Source: Rhodococcus sp. 06-462-5
GTDB taxonomy: Bacteria > Actinomycetota > Actinomycetes > Mycobacteriales > Mycobacteriaceae
Assembly: GCF_002258315.1 (NCBI RefSeq)
Contig: NZ_NOYD01000054.1
Span: forward strand, 1 to 64,000
Length of the DNA stretch: 64,000 bases
Reading direction: 5' to 3'
Position numbers and translations under genes: made by a program. Below, piece after piece: positions 26,150-35,308 of this stretch. The notes beneath the pieces are model-generated. The model did no database searches, had not been told where the DNA came from, and was given only the letters and a program-made list of their open reading frames with translations. How positions within the stretch are numbered: the stretch's first letter is position 1; each line of letters starts with the position of its first letter.

Positions 26150-27738
26150 CAGATCCTCCGGGCTTTCATTCCAGCCATGAGTGGAGCTTGTTTGACGACG
26201 TCTCCGGTGGTGGGGGCGTGGATCATCTGACCGCCGCCGATGTAGATACCGACGTGCCCAGGGCCGTTCGCCTCGAATGATCCGAAGACGAGATCACCGG
26301 GCATCGCTTGATCGATCGGGATCTCCGAACCCACTCCCCATTGGGCCTCGGATGTGCGGGGCAGGGTGATGTGCTTGCCCGCGAAGTAGGCGAAACTGGT
26401 CAGTCCTGAGCAGTCGAATCCTCCTCGGGAGGGGCCGTTGATATCTCCGCCGCCCCAGACGTAGGGGGTTCCGAGGTACTGGCGTGCAGCCTCGACGACA
26501 TTGTCTCCGTCAGCTCCGGTCGGCACGAACCGGCCTGTGGAACCTTCGGATGTGTACTGCGCTTGGCCGGCCAGAATCTTCGCCACATAGGGCTGTGTTT
26601 GTGTGGTGTAGTCACCGCCGGATGGCATTCCACCGGCTGCGAGCACCGCGGCGGGGCCCGCGTTGTAGGCGGCAATCGTCAGTGCAGTTGGGTCGCCCTT
26701 CACTTTTCTCGCGGCGATGGCTGCGGTGATATCTCCGTTGATGGCGCACATGAAGTGGGCTTGTGAGATCACTGCATCTCCGATGGAGTTCGGGTCGGCT
26801 CGCCCGTCTCCGTCGTAATCCTTGCCCCACGTTGCCCAGGTTCCCGGCATGAATTGTGCGGGCCCCAACGCTCCGGTGCTCGATACCGGAGCGGACGGGC
26901 CGTAGCGGAAACCGTTCTCGGCGGAGAGTTGGGATGCGATCAGGGGAGCACCCACGCCTGGGCACACGGCTCCTGCTTTGCGGATCCACGGCTCGAACTC
27001 CGGCGGCACGGATCCGGTTCGGAGATCTCCGCCGGCCGTGCCGAAGCCACAATCGACAGCGGTACCGGCGCCGGTCGGTGAATCAGCGCCGGACGATTGG
27101 GGGCTTCCCGCCTGACCGAGTTTGCTCATCGGGTCGATAGCGGTTCCGCCCTGTAAACGGCCGCCTTCCCAGTACTCGAAGTGCAGATGTGGTCCGGTGG
27201 AGCCGCCGGCGTTGCCGATGTCGGCGATGTGGTCGCCGACCTTGACCTGTTGTCCCTCCTTGACGAGGACGCCGTTGGGATACATGTGCCCGTACACGGT
27301 GGAGACCGGTTTTCCGTCGACGATCGAGTCGAGGACGATCCACATTCCGAAGCCTTGAGCGGGTCCGGCTTTGACCACAGTGCCGTCGAGGGCTGCGTAG
27401 ATCGGGGTGCCGATCGGGCCCGCGAAGTCGACGCCTTGGTGCATCGTGCCCCACCGCTGCCCGAAGGGGGACGTCATCGTGGTCGTGCCATCGCGGGTCG
27501 GCTTGCCGATGGGACCGGACGGGGTCAACGGCGATGCATCATCACCACCGGTACCGGACGAGACCGTGGGGGCACAACCGCTGGAACCTGACGATGTGAC
27601 GAGTACGACGACCATCAATGGAATGACGACGAGTACACCGAGAGCGGCGATACCGACCGCCAGGGCGAGTTTCCACCATCGACGTGGCGCTTTCGAGTTC
27701 GGCGACACCGCTGTCTCAGGCGGGGCCACCAAGGTCAT
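26149..27738 (-). CDS. Three-domain peptidoglycan hydrolase (M23, transglycosylase, NlpC/P60)
   Basis: 529 residues. N-terminal membrane anchor (about 22-50), then an M23/LytM endopeptidase domain (HQGVDFAGPIGTPIYA, GPHLHFE), a lytic transglycosylase-like domain (LGPAQFMPGTWATWG, IAAYNAGP) and a C-terminal NlpC/P60 domain with Cys in FDCSGLTS and His in GHVGIYIG. These would cut peptide cross-links and glycan strands, letting the transfer channel cross the wall. Three separate wall-cutting activities in one protein is unusual; two is common in Gram-positive transfer systems. The ATG overlaps the VirB6-like stop by 4 bp. Confidence 0.93.
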   Translation of the reverse strand: MTLVAPPETAVSPNSKAPRRWWKLALAVGIAALGVLVVIPLMVVVLVTSSGSSGCAPTVSSGTGGDDASPLTPSGPIGKPTRDGTTTMTSPFGQRWGTMHQGVDFAGPIGTPIYAALDGTVVKAGPAQGFGMWIVLDSIVDGKPVSTVYGHMYPNGVLVKEGQQVKVGDHIADIGNAGGSTGPHLHFEYWEGGRLQGGTAIDPMSKLGQAGSPQSSGADSPTGAGTAVDCGFGTAGGDLRTGSVPPEFEPWIRKAGAVCPGVGAPLIASQLSAENGFRYGPSAPVSSTGALGPAQFMPGTWATWGKDYDGDGRADPNSIGDAVISQAHFMCAINGDITAAIAARKVKGDPTALTIAAYNAGPAAVLAAGGMPSGGDYTTQTQPYVAKILAGQAQYTSEGSTGRFVPTGADGDNVVEAARQYLGTPYVWGGGDINGPSRGGFDCSGLTSFAYFAGKHITLPRTSEAQWGVGSEIPIDQAMPGDLVFGSFEANGPGHVGIYIGGGQMIHAPTTGDVVKQAPLMAGMKARRI

Positions 27739-29909
27739 CGCCGTGCGCCTGACGCAGCTCGATGGAGGATTTCCGTCGGATTCGTGGTGGCACCTGGTTG
27801 GACGGTCGGTCGGGCACGACGCGGAGCACTCGACGGCCGCGTGGACCGGTCGGGAAGCAGAAGCGGCGAGCCCTCATCGGTGGAGTACTCACGGAATCGT
27901 CCGCCTCCAGGGCCGGTCACCGTGGCGCGGCTGGCCCGAACTTCTCGGTTTCCTGGAGTCGACAGTGCGGGAGCGGTGGCCACCGGCCGCTTGATACCGG
28001 GTGCGTTCGTTGTCTTGTCGCCGTGAGAGCGGACCGCCGATCGGTCTCCGACGGGGCTGGAGACCGGAGTGTGGGAGTGACCGGAGCCGACGACCGACTG
28101 CGTCGGGGGAAGGTCGATGTTGATCGGTTTGCGAAGGCTGGGGTGGGTTTCGGAAGCATTGGTGGTGTCGGTGGCCGCCTGGGTAGCTTTGGCGTCGCTC
28201 CGTCGACCGACGACCTTCTTGACGCCCGCGGTTGCAATCTTCCCGGCCGAGTAGACCACGGCAGCAGTTCCAAGTGTGGCTGCGCTGCTGGCGGCTGCCG
28301 TCCCGTCGACGAGAGCTTTACTCGCCTTGGCGGTTCGGGCCGTTGCATGGCTGGCTGTCTTGGCCAGTCCCTTTCCACCTTGATAGGCCTGGCGGGCCAC
28401 TTGTCCGGCGTAGGCAGCTTGGGCGAGGGGGCTGGTCGGTGTCTTGGTCGATATCGCGGTGGGCGCGGCTCCTGGTCTGCTTCCGAGCTTGCGTGCGAGG
28501 GCGTCGGAAGCTTTGCGTAGTCCTTTCACTGCGCGGCGGTAGAGAATGATGCCCGCGATCAGAACGATGTCGGTCAGGATGAATTTCATCATCAGCGGAG
28601 AGTCGCCGTCTCCTCTGAACAACTGTCCGATCACGATCATGTATCCGACGAGGAACACCACCGCGAAGATAACGATGACCATCGACATCAGCACCGCGGC
28701 GAGGGTTTTCCACAATGCTCCGCGGCCGGATCCGGGCAGAATTCCAACGACGGTCACCACAATTCCCTTGACGGCCGATGCGAGGGCGGTGAGTACCGCG
28801 AGGATGAGGGTGAACGCCAGAATTGTGGCGAATCCGAGCAGGATGACACCGGCCAGTAGCATCGCGACCCCGGACCCGACCTGTCCCGGTCCGGGGTGAT
28901 CGGCGAAGTCCTTCATCTGTTTTGCGCCTTCGCCGCCGCAGCCTTTGATGTTGTCTTTGAGGGTGTCTCGTGTGTTGCCGTCTGCTTTTTCGTGGCCGGC
29001 GTCCCAGGCTTGAGTGCAACGTTCTCCGTCGGGCGAGCCGTCGATGACTCGGCCGAAGTTCAGCAGTTGGGTGGGTTGCCTGATGAACGTGTCGGCCATC
29101 TGTTCCGAGATCTGGTCGATGAGTTCGTCGGAACTCGACGTCGTGTCTCCCTTGTTGGCCAGGCCTGCCGCAAGCTGCACGCCGGCGTCGCGCGCCTGCA
29201 TGATCAGGCCGTCTTGTCCTGCGACCCGTTCGACTGGATTGGACAGGATCCCCACTGCCGCAGCGGCGATCGCTGCTGCCATCAGGAGTTCGTACACTCC
29301 CGTCGTCCACCGTCCGCGAATGACCCACCACGCTCCGATGCCTGCAGCAGCGGTGAGAAGAAGGCCCGTGAGCTGGAACTGATCGGTGACCGTTTGCATG
29401 GCATCGCCGATCGAACGGAACGGCGCAGTCAACAATTCGAGCCACTCGAACCGCAAGGCGTAGGTGACGAACCAAATCGCGAAGCCGGTCACCCCGCGGT
29501 ACACCTCGTACTCGAGCATGATGAAGGTGGAGAACACGGTGTACATCGGGTGCCCGACCGAGCCTTCGTCGATGGACATGAAGTAGTCCCAGACCAGAAT
29601 TCCGTGAGAGTCACGGACTTCCATCCAGCTGAATGTGCTGTTGGTGGGCAGGGTTTCACCCGGGTCGGCATGAGCCGGTGACGCCAGGGCGATCGCCAGC
29701 AGACCGATCATGTGCCAGACAGCGACACCTGTGACGATCGCGCGGCGGATTCGAGATGCCACTACCCACTTGAAGACAGGGCCGAGGAAGCGAGCGAGAA
29801 CACTGCACCACGACCGCGGGATCCACGACCACAGCACGAGCTCGAGAACCATCTTGACGCCGCCGCCAATCGAACCTGGCCGGCGCACAACTCGTTTCGA
29901 CATCACCAT
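27735..29909 (-). CDS. VirB6/TrbL-like polytopic channel protein
   Basis: 724 residues from the ATG at 29909 (GGAG eight bases upstream, overlapping the VirB4-like stop). An N-terminal signal-like segment ends near ASPAHA; several spans follow at about 90-200, and another cluster of four or more spans lies at about 320-440. The last 250 residues are hydrophilic, Ala/Lys/Arg/Thr-rich, and probably cytoplasmic. The layout matches the multi-span inner channel component of type IV secretion. The open frame extends much further upstream, but that part is antisense shadow of the VirB4-like gene. Confidence 0.85.
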   Translation of the reverse strand: MVMSKRVVRRPGSIGGGVKMVLELVLWSWIPRSWCSVLARFLGPVFKWVVASRIRRAIVTGVAVWHMIGLLAIALASPAHADPGETLPTNSTFSWMEVRDSHGILVWDYFMSIDEGSVGHPMYTVFSTFIMLEYEVYRGVTGFAIWFVTYALRFEWLELLTAPFRSIGDAMQTVTDQFQLTGLLLTAAAGIGAWWVIRGRWTTGVYELLMAAAIAAAAVGILSNPVERVAGQDGLIMQARDAGVQLAAGLANKGDTTSSSDELIDQISEQMADTFIRQPTQLLNFGRVIDGSPDGERCTQAWDAGHEKADGNTRDTLKDNIKGCGGEGAKQMKDFADHPGPGQVGSGVAMLLAGVILLGFATILAFTLILAVLTALASAVKGIVVTVVGILPGSGRGALWKTLAAVLMSMVIVIFAVVFLVGYMIVIGQLFRGDGDSPLMMKFILTDIVLIAGIILYRRAVKGLRKASDALARKLGSRPGAAPTAISTKTPTSPLAQAAYAGQVARQAYQGGKGLAKTASHATARTAKASKALVDGTAAASSAATLGTAAVVYSAGKIATAGVKKVVGRRSDAKATQAATDTTNASETHPSLRKPINIDLPPTQSVVGSGHSHTPVSSPVGDRSAVRSHGDKTTNAPGIKRPVATAPALSTPGNREVRASRATVTGPGGGRFREYSTDEGSPLLLPDRSTRPSSAPRRARPTVQPGATTNPTEILHRAASGARR

Positions 29910-32428
29910 GTCGCCAACTCCGCAGCGCGCTCGGTAGTCGATTCTTTCGGAGTCGTACTCGCCGCTTGGTATCTCGCTTCCGATGCCGGAAGTAAGACCT
30001 TGATGCGGCCGACGTTGCCGGCGGGATCGCGCATGTAGCCCTCTCCGCGGCGATGCGGTGCGACGTATCCGTCTTTGCCTTCGACGGGCGATGTGTTCTC
30101 CATCAGCTCTTTGAGCAGTCCGAGATCGTCTTCCCCGACGCCGAGCCACTTCAACGATTTTTGCGCTAGTCGTCGATCCGTCTGCCGGAACACGAGCCGG
30201 GTGGGGATGAGCCCTCGCAGCGTCTCGGAGCCGAAGTCTGCTTCGGGGTCGTGCGATCCGAGCATCACCGCGGCGTCGTGTTTGCGGCCGTCTCGAATGA
30301 AGTCGATGATGATCTCGACACCTTCGCTCGAGCGCGTCAGGTGATGGCATTCGTCGAGCAGGAAGACCGCGAGGGTGTTGGGGTCCGCGAAGCAAATGCC
30401 GCGGGCGATCTGCGCGATGAGGGTGTACATCATTCGCCCTACCCGCTTCTGGAGCGACATCTGCTTGAACAGATGCTCGTTCTCCACTTCTCGCTCCGAG
30501 GGCAATTCCAGTGTGTGAGTGCGGAAGACGATGGCTCCTGCGCGTGGATTGAACGGCTCTAGGTCCGGCCGAAACAGCGCTGCTGCATAGGATTTGGTCG
30601 CGTAGACCTTCAACTTTCCGGCAAGCTCGGCAGCTCCGTCGAGGGTGCAGTCCTTCTCGAGGTGCGAAACCAGGCCTGGGGTAGTGAAATTGCCGAAGCG
30701 AGCGCGGTATTCCGGCTCGAGCACTTGAGACAGCAGTACCCCCAAACGGTCGTCGGGCTGAAGTTGCAACAGCGGCAACAGAATAGACACCGCAACTTCC
30801 CCTCCTCGTGCGGGCGAGAACAGCCGAAGAGGGTCCATCGTGACGTCCGGTGCTGCGGTATCGACGACCACCGCGTCGGTGATCGCTTCGGCCCACAGTG
30901 CGTATTCGCCCAGAGGGGTCCGGTCGACCACGATGACTTGGCCGCCGCGGTCGACGACCTGGTTACCGGTTGTTTTCAAGTAGCCGGACTTGCCTGATCC
31001 CAAGTTGCCACACACTCCCACCGAACCCGAAACGTCACGTGACGCTTTCTTGGCGATGTCGTGGTGCACGACGCCAGTGCGGGCCGAGGAAATGTTGAGT
31101 GCGATCAGCGGGCCGTCTCCGTCGCCGAGATCGTTGCGGGTGACCGGTACGTACGCGGCGAAATGTTCGGATGTGGTGATCTGCGCGAACTCGTTGCAGA
31201 TCGCCGGCGTCGGCACGCCGGGTGTCATTGCCCAGAACAGCTCCTCCTGGAATCCGATCGGTGACTGCAACCTGTAGGTCGAACCCTCGAACTCCTTCGC
31301 CAGCTCGCGCTGATATGCGATGGCCGTCTCTTCGTCCGCGGCGGCGACACAGAAGACGGTGGTGGATTGCACTTCCATCTCCATTGCGTCCGCCTCCAGA
31401 AGCGCGTTGTATTCCGCGAGGGCGACGGCAGCGTCGTCGAGGACGCTGCCGGTGCTCAATTCGTCTTCTCGCTGGGTGTATTGATCGTTCATCTGCACCA
31501 AGGCGCGGCGGTTCTTCTTCAGAACCTCCGATGCAGCGGAGTTCTTGAACCGAATTGCCCAGTCGACATCGACGCCGCCCAGGTTGTCCGCGAGGGTCAG
31601 GTACTCCGAGCCTGGAAACAGCGTGCCGCCCGAAGGAGTGGCGGCGAGCACCAGGAAGCACTGATAGCTGGCCGGCGGTGGCGTTACCTCCCACGGCTGG
31701 TCGACTTTGAGCACACGCGACAAGGTCGGCGCCTTGGCCCGCCAGCCCGATTCGGGGCGATCGCTTTGAGCCCCTTCGTCGAGCCGCGCGGCAGTGAAGG
31801 ATCCTCGAGCAGTGCCTGCCGGATGATCTAGAGCGGTGGGCATGTCGGTATCGAGGCCGAGGCCGCGCTGCAGAGCATGTTGGTGCAGCCACACCATCTG
31901 GGAGGGGGTTGCGGGGGTCGCATCGTAGAAGGCAGGGATGGCCGCGGCGATCTGCGCGGCCTGAGCTGCGCGGCGTTCTCTCTCCTCGACGGGAATCGAC
32001 GAGGGCGGCATCCCCAGCAGATCGGCCACCGAGGACCATGCGGCGGACGTTGCGGCCTTGACGGTGTCACCGAAGCCGTGGTTGGCCAGGGGGATGGACA
32101 GCCAGTAGATTCGCTGGCCGGGTCGGATCTCCTCCAGGCGGTCGATCGTGGCGTCGCATTCGTCTGCCCACGCGGGATGGAGATCGAGATCGACACCCCG
32201 TTCCATGCGCTCGACGATGGTCATTGGGTCCAGACTGACCGCGACACTGAGCAGGAGAGATTCGCCAGGAAGAGCGCGCAGCAACATCTTGTGCATCGCC
32301 CGCGCGGTCTGTCGGTCTTCGATCGGCCGGTACCCGTACGGGATTCCGGTCAGGACGTAGTCCGCCCAGACGACTCCGGAGCGGGTCCAGCGCAAGTTCG
32401 AGGTGACGAGCCGGTTCGGTTGTTGCAT
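29903..32428 (-). CDS. VirB4/TraC-like conjugation ATPase
   Basis: 841 residues. Walker A GNLGSGKSGYLK (about residue 487), Walker B FLLDECHHL (about 706) and the following RDGRKHDAAVMLGSHDP segment identify the VirB4-type ATPase that powers assembly of a type IV channel. The N-terminal half (about 1-430) corresponds to the CagE/TrbE-like region. Start overlaps the TcpE-like stop by one base (TAATG). Central gene of the first conjugation operon. Confidence 0.93.
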   Translation of the reverse strand: MQQPNRLVTSNLRWTRSGVVWADYVLTGIPYGYRPIEDRQTARAMHKMLLRALPGESLLLSVAVSLDPMTIVERMERGVDLDLHPAWADECDATIDRLEEIRPGQRIYWLSIPLANHGFGDTVKAATSAAWSSVADLLGMPPSSIPVEERERRAAQAAQIAAAIPAFYDATPATPSQMVWLHQHALQRGLGLDTDMPTALDHPAGTARGSFTAARLDEGAQSDRPESGWRAKAPTLSRVLKVDQPWEVTPPPASYQCFLVLAATPSGGTLFPGSEYLTLADNLGGVDVDWAIRFKNSAASEVLKKNRRALVQMNDQYTQREDELSTGSVLDDAAVALAEYNALLEADAMEMEVQSTTVFCVAAADEETAIAYQRELAKEFEGSTYRLQSPIGFQEELFWAMTPGVPTPAICNEFAQITTSEHFAAYVPVTRNDLGDGDGPLIALNISSARTGVVHHDIAKKASRDVSGSVGVCGNLGSGKSGYLKTTGNQVVDRGGQVIVVDRTPLGEYALWAEAITDAVVVDTAAPDVTMDPLRLFSPARGGEVAVSILLPLLQLQPDDRLGVLLSQVLEPEYRARFGNFTTPGLVSHLEKDCTLDGAAELAGKLKVYATKSYAAALFRPDLEPFNPRAGAIVFRTHTLELPSEREVENEHLFKQMSLQKRVGRMMYTLIAQIARGICFADPNTLAVFLLDECHHLTRSSEGVEIIIDFIRDGRKHDAAVMLGSHDPEADFGSETLRGLIPTRLVFRQTDRRLAQKSLKWLGVGEDDLGLLKELMENTSPVEGKDGYVAPHRRGEGYMRDPAGNVGRIKVLLPASEARYQAASTTPKESTTERAAELATW

Positions 32429-33159
32429 TACGCCTTCTCTCGGGTCGGGGTGGGGGCCGCTGCAGCCATGGCAAGCAGCTGCTGAACGCTGCTCGCCGGT
32501 GCCAGGTTGGCGACGCCGAACGCTTCGGCCAGGGCTGGACTCTGCGAGCGCTGGCGTTCGCCGTCCGATCGCGGCCGGGCTGGCGCTGGTGCGATCTTTC
32601 GCTCCGGCCGCGGTTGGGTCAGAGGTCTGAATGCTGGTGCGGCCGGCGCTGCGTTGTCGTCGAGCTCCACCGGTGCCGCGGCGTTCTCTACTCGATCGCT
32701 GGATGCTCTGATGACTGCTGGTTCACTGATAGCAGCGTCGTGGCTTGGCGGGGTGTCGAGGATGATCACCGACCCCAGTACCGCGTGAGGGCGTTTGATC
32801 CGGATCGGCTCGCCATTGATCCTCGACGGTGACATCGCCCCGGTAGCCGCGCGCCCGACACCCCGGACTACTGAGATCGGATTCCGTGCTCCCTGCGGCA
32901 GCCTCCCCAACGCCCACAGGGTGCCGCCGGTGACACCGAGGAAGATGACACCGTTGGTGATGACACTGCCCTGCGCCCACAGCGACTGGGTCAGCCACAG
33001 CAGTCCGCCTGCAATACCCGCGCCGACGAACTGGGTCAGGGTGTAGGGGCCACCGGGGATCTTTCGGCCGTCTGGCGCTTTGCCGATCAGCTGCGGAAAA
33101 TTGCGCGCTTTGGTGAACATCTTGACCACGCTCCGCGAGGAGGCCTGCTGTTCGGTCAT
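32428..33159 (-). CDS. TcpE/PrgI-like membrane protein
   Basis: 243 residues. An N-terminal amphipathic region with GKAPDGRKIPGGPYTLTQF precedes two close membrane spans (about 45-85), and the C-terminal 120 residues are Pro/Ala-rich and polar. The gene position directly before the VirB4-like ATPase and the two-span layout fit the TcpE/PrgI (VirB3-like) component. A linker this long is larger than in Firmicute relatives. Start ATG at 33159. Confidence 0.75.
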   Translation of the reverse strand: MTEQQASSRSVVKMFTKARNFPQLIGKAPDGRKIPGGPYTLTQFVGAGIAGGLLWLTQSLWAQGSVITNGVIFLGVTGGTLWALGRLPQGARNPISVVRGVGRAATGAMSPSRINGEPIRIKRPHAVLGSVIILDTPPSHDAAISEPAVIRASSDRVENAAAPVELDDNAAPAAPAFRPLTQPRPERKIAPAPARPRSDGERQRSQSPALAEAFGVANLAPASSVQQLLAMAAAAPTPTREKA

Positions 33160-33220
33160 GGTCGGTCACACTCCTGCGGGGGTCGTTGAATCGAGGTGTT
33201 CGTGAGTTGGCCGAGCAGTG

Positions 33221-33553
33221 TCAGATGAACGCCGCGATCGGATCGGGCACCACGACGACCTCGCTGCTTTGTGGCGAGGCGGAGCCGGGAAGCTCGTCGC
33301 CGACACTGTCTTTGACGGCGGTGATGTTCCACATCACCCAGATCAGTGCCCCGCCGACCACGATCGCCACCAGTGTTTTGGCAATGGCGAAGTGACTTTT
33401 GAAAGCAATCGCGGCGATGAACCCGGCGACGCCGACGCCCACGAGAGTGCGGATGAGGCCCTGCACCTCCGCACCTTTGTTGTTGGCCCATTCGATGATT
33501 CCTTCGGCGACGACGGTCGACGACGGATCGGCCAGGATCGAGGTAATGGTCAT
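33221..33553 (-). CDS. Small two-span protein, VirB2/TcpD-like candidate
   Basis: 110 residues. A polar N-terminus is followed by two hydrophobic segments (about 36-55 and 58-76) and an acidic tail ending in PDPIAAFI. Small two-span proteins in this position between TcpC- and TcpE-like genes are typical pilin-like or TcpD-like channel subunits. No leader peptidase motif for A24 enzymes is evident. Confidence 0.7.
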   Translation of the reverse strand: MTITSILADPSSTVVAEGIIEWANNKGAEVQGLIRTLVGVGVAGFIAAIAFKSHFAIAKTLVAIVVGGALIWVMWNITAVKDSVGDELPGSASPQSSEVVVVPDPIAAFI

Positions 33554-33586
33554 TGTTCGTACCTTTCGGATAGGGGGAGCAGAGCG

Positions 33587-34696
33587 TCAGTTCGGTTGAA
33601 CGGGCGCTGCGGGAACGGAGGAGGTAGTGCTGGCACCAGTCGAGGTCGGCACCGCAATGGTTGGGGTTGCTGCGCTGAGTCCGGTCGAGTTCGCGAGCAA
33701 CGGCATCGGGTCGAGCGCGGATACTTCCCACCGGCCACCCCGGGCGATCGCTGTCAGCGGGTATTGCACGGTCGAGGTCTGCGCTCGGTCCGTGGCTGTG
33801 ACGGTCGCGGTGGCGAGCACCCGTACCGTCGCACCATCTGCCGGGGATCCGGACGCACCCGCCGAGAAGTCGGTGTCCGAGACGAGGTCGGTGATCTGGA
33901 CACTGGTGTACGGCGCGGGGGTGACGGCACGGATCGGTGTGCCGGGTGAGGTGTAGCGAGAAATTTCTCCGGCACCGGCAACCATTGCCGAGAGGAACTG
34001 GCTGATCGACTGGGTGAGCGAGTGATCGAGGCCGACTCGGAATCGGTAGCCGAGTGTGAGGTCACCGCCGGTTGCCGGGGCCGCCACAGCAGCAGGGACT
34101 GCTGCAGCCCGCGCGTCGTCTCCCACGAACACGACAGGGACCGAGAAGTATCGACGTTCCGGCTTCGTCGCCGGGTCTGCCCCGATCGGAACCACCGAGA
34201 CCGACACAACGATCGCGTAGTTCTGGCCGGCCGCCTGTAGCGGTCCTCCTTGCGATGTCGATCCTGTGGGACCCTGATTTCGCGCCGGCGGGTCGATTGC
34301 TTTCACGCTCGCGATTCGAGGTTCGGACGCGGTATAGCTCGCCTGAGCCGGAAGCGACATGCCGTCGGTGCGGACGAAGCGCGCGAGGGCTTTCTCGTCT
34401 CCTCGCTTGGATTGCAACCACGTCAACACGAAGTCCTGCGCGAGGTCGGTCGCTGCTGCTTCGCGGGCTGTGTCGATGACCGTCTGAGGGTTTGCCTTGC
34501 TCTGGATCGGCGTCGTGGACCCGACGCCGGCCAAGACGAGAACCAGTGCCACCACTCCGGAGCCGATCGCCGCGAACAGACCCCACTTCATCGCCTTGGT
34601 CGCGACCGCTTGCTTGCCGGCCCACTGATGAAGCTCGGTGGCCGGCGCAGCTTCTGTCGGCTTGTTCGAGCCCTTCTTACGGAGATGGATCTTCAT
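33587..34696 (-). CDS. TcpC-like channel component (VirB8-type)
   Basis: 369 residues. Cytoplasmic basic N-terminus, one membrane span (about 40-60) and a large outer region of two NTF2-like halves: residues about 75-190 with DFVLTWLQSKRGDEKALARF, and about 215-345 with ISQFLSAMVAGAGEISRY. This is the arrangement of TcpC, the VirB8-like scaffold of Gram-positive transfer channels. The Ser/Thr/Pro-rich tail may reach the cell wall. The start overlaps the upstream stop by 4 bp. Confidence 0.83.
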   Translation of the reverse strand: MKIHLRKKGSNKPTEAAPATELHQWAGKQAVATKAMKWGLFAAIGSGVVALVLVLAGVGSTTPIQSKANPQTVIDTAREAAATDLAQDFVLTWLQSKRGDEKALARFVRTDGMSLPAQASYTASEPRIASVKAIDPPARNQGPTGSTSQGGPLQAAGQNYAIVVSVSVVPIGADPATKPERRYFSVPVVFVGDDARAAAVPAAVAAPATGGDLTLGYRFRVGLDHSLTQSISQFLSAMVAGAGEISRYTSPGTPIRAVTPAPYTSVQITDLVSDTDFSAGASGSPADGATVRVLATATVTATDRAQTSTVQYPLTAIARGGRWEVSALDPMPLLANSTGLSAATPTIAVPTSTGASTTSSVPAAPVQPN

Positions 34697-34974
34697 GAGA
34701 TCTCCTCGTGCCGAGACGGCTCGACCGTGGCGGGTACGAAGCCCTCGTCGACCAATCGCAGAGCGCCTCGACCCCGGGTCGCCATCATCCGTTCGAGCGC
34801 TGCCCGCGCCTGCTCGGCCGGCTCACCGAGCACGACCTCGCGGACGCGGCTGGCGATCTCTGCGCTGAGCGGATTGTCGCCGAGTTGCGCCGCGAGGCCG
34901 CGGATCTCTTCGGACACCGAGTGCACGCGAGCGGTGTCCGAGAGCAATGCGGCCGACGGATCGTGGTCGTCCAT
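34693..34974 (-). CDS. Unknown first gene of the first conjugation operon
   Basis: 93 residues, predicted all-helical and acidic, no membrane span. It starts 41 bases after the shared promoter-like element and its stop overlaps the TcpC-like start by 4 bp. Its role as operon leader mirrors the 142-residue unknown protein that leads the second operon. No family recognised. Confidence 0.7.
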   Translation of the reverse strand: MDDHDPSAALLSDTARVHSVSEEIRGLAAQLGDNPLSAEIASRVREVVLGEPAEQARAALERMMATRGRGALRLVDEGFVPATVEPSRHEEIS

Positions 34975-35015
34975 CCGGGGTCCTCCTGTCGGTAGCCCGC
35001 CGTGTACGGGCTTCT

Positions 35016-35054
35016 GAGAACAGGTAGATCCCTTCGCGGGCGGGTCTGTGACAG
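35016..35054 (-). promoter_or_regulatory. Shared bipartite promoter element, copy 1
   Basis: On the minus strand: CTGTCACAG, 14 bases, then GGATCTACCTGTTCTC, ending 41 bases before the ATG at 34974. It is the counterpart of the element at 24913-24951; both blocks are identical while the spacer differs, so the identity is not simple duplication of the whole region. Confidence 0.72.
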
Positions 35055-35308
35055 AGGCGACCGGAAATTTCTCGAACTTTTTTTCACCGCCCCGCTGCGA
35101 TTCGTCGGGCTGTTATCACCGTCGCCGTGTAACCGCAGGTCACAGCGGTCTATGTCGAACGCGGGGCGCTGCCGTTTTCTGGTTCCGCCGGACCCGGCGG
35201 GTATAACAGCTCCGCCTTTTCGAGTAAGAATCCGCAGCTCAGCGGATATAAGGCGCTGTTTGTGTCAGAGGCGATCGAACTTCAGTTGCCTCTATCAGGA
35301 GCGCCCCA
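35055..35308. promoter_or_regulatory. Divergent region upstream of the sigma-like gene
   Basis: About 250 bp. It carries a run of T (35086-35092), and a plus-strand segment at 35261-35277 (GTGTCAGAGGCGATCGA) that resembles 35049-35065 (GTGACAGAGGCGACCGG), so the divergent promoter of the plus-strand gene may share part of the control sequence of the conjugation operon. Confidence 0.4.

Noticed and set aside
29910..30896. N-terminal extension of the VirB6-like frame to 1,053 residues
   Set aside because: The extension is Arg/Pro-rich shadow of the VirB4-like gene; the start at 29909 has a ribosome site and is followed by a signal-like segment.
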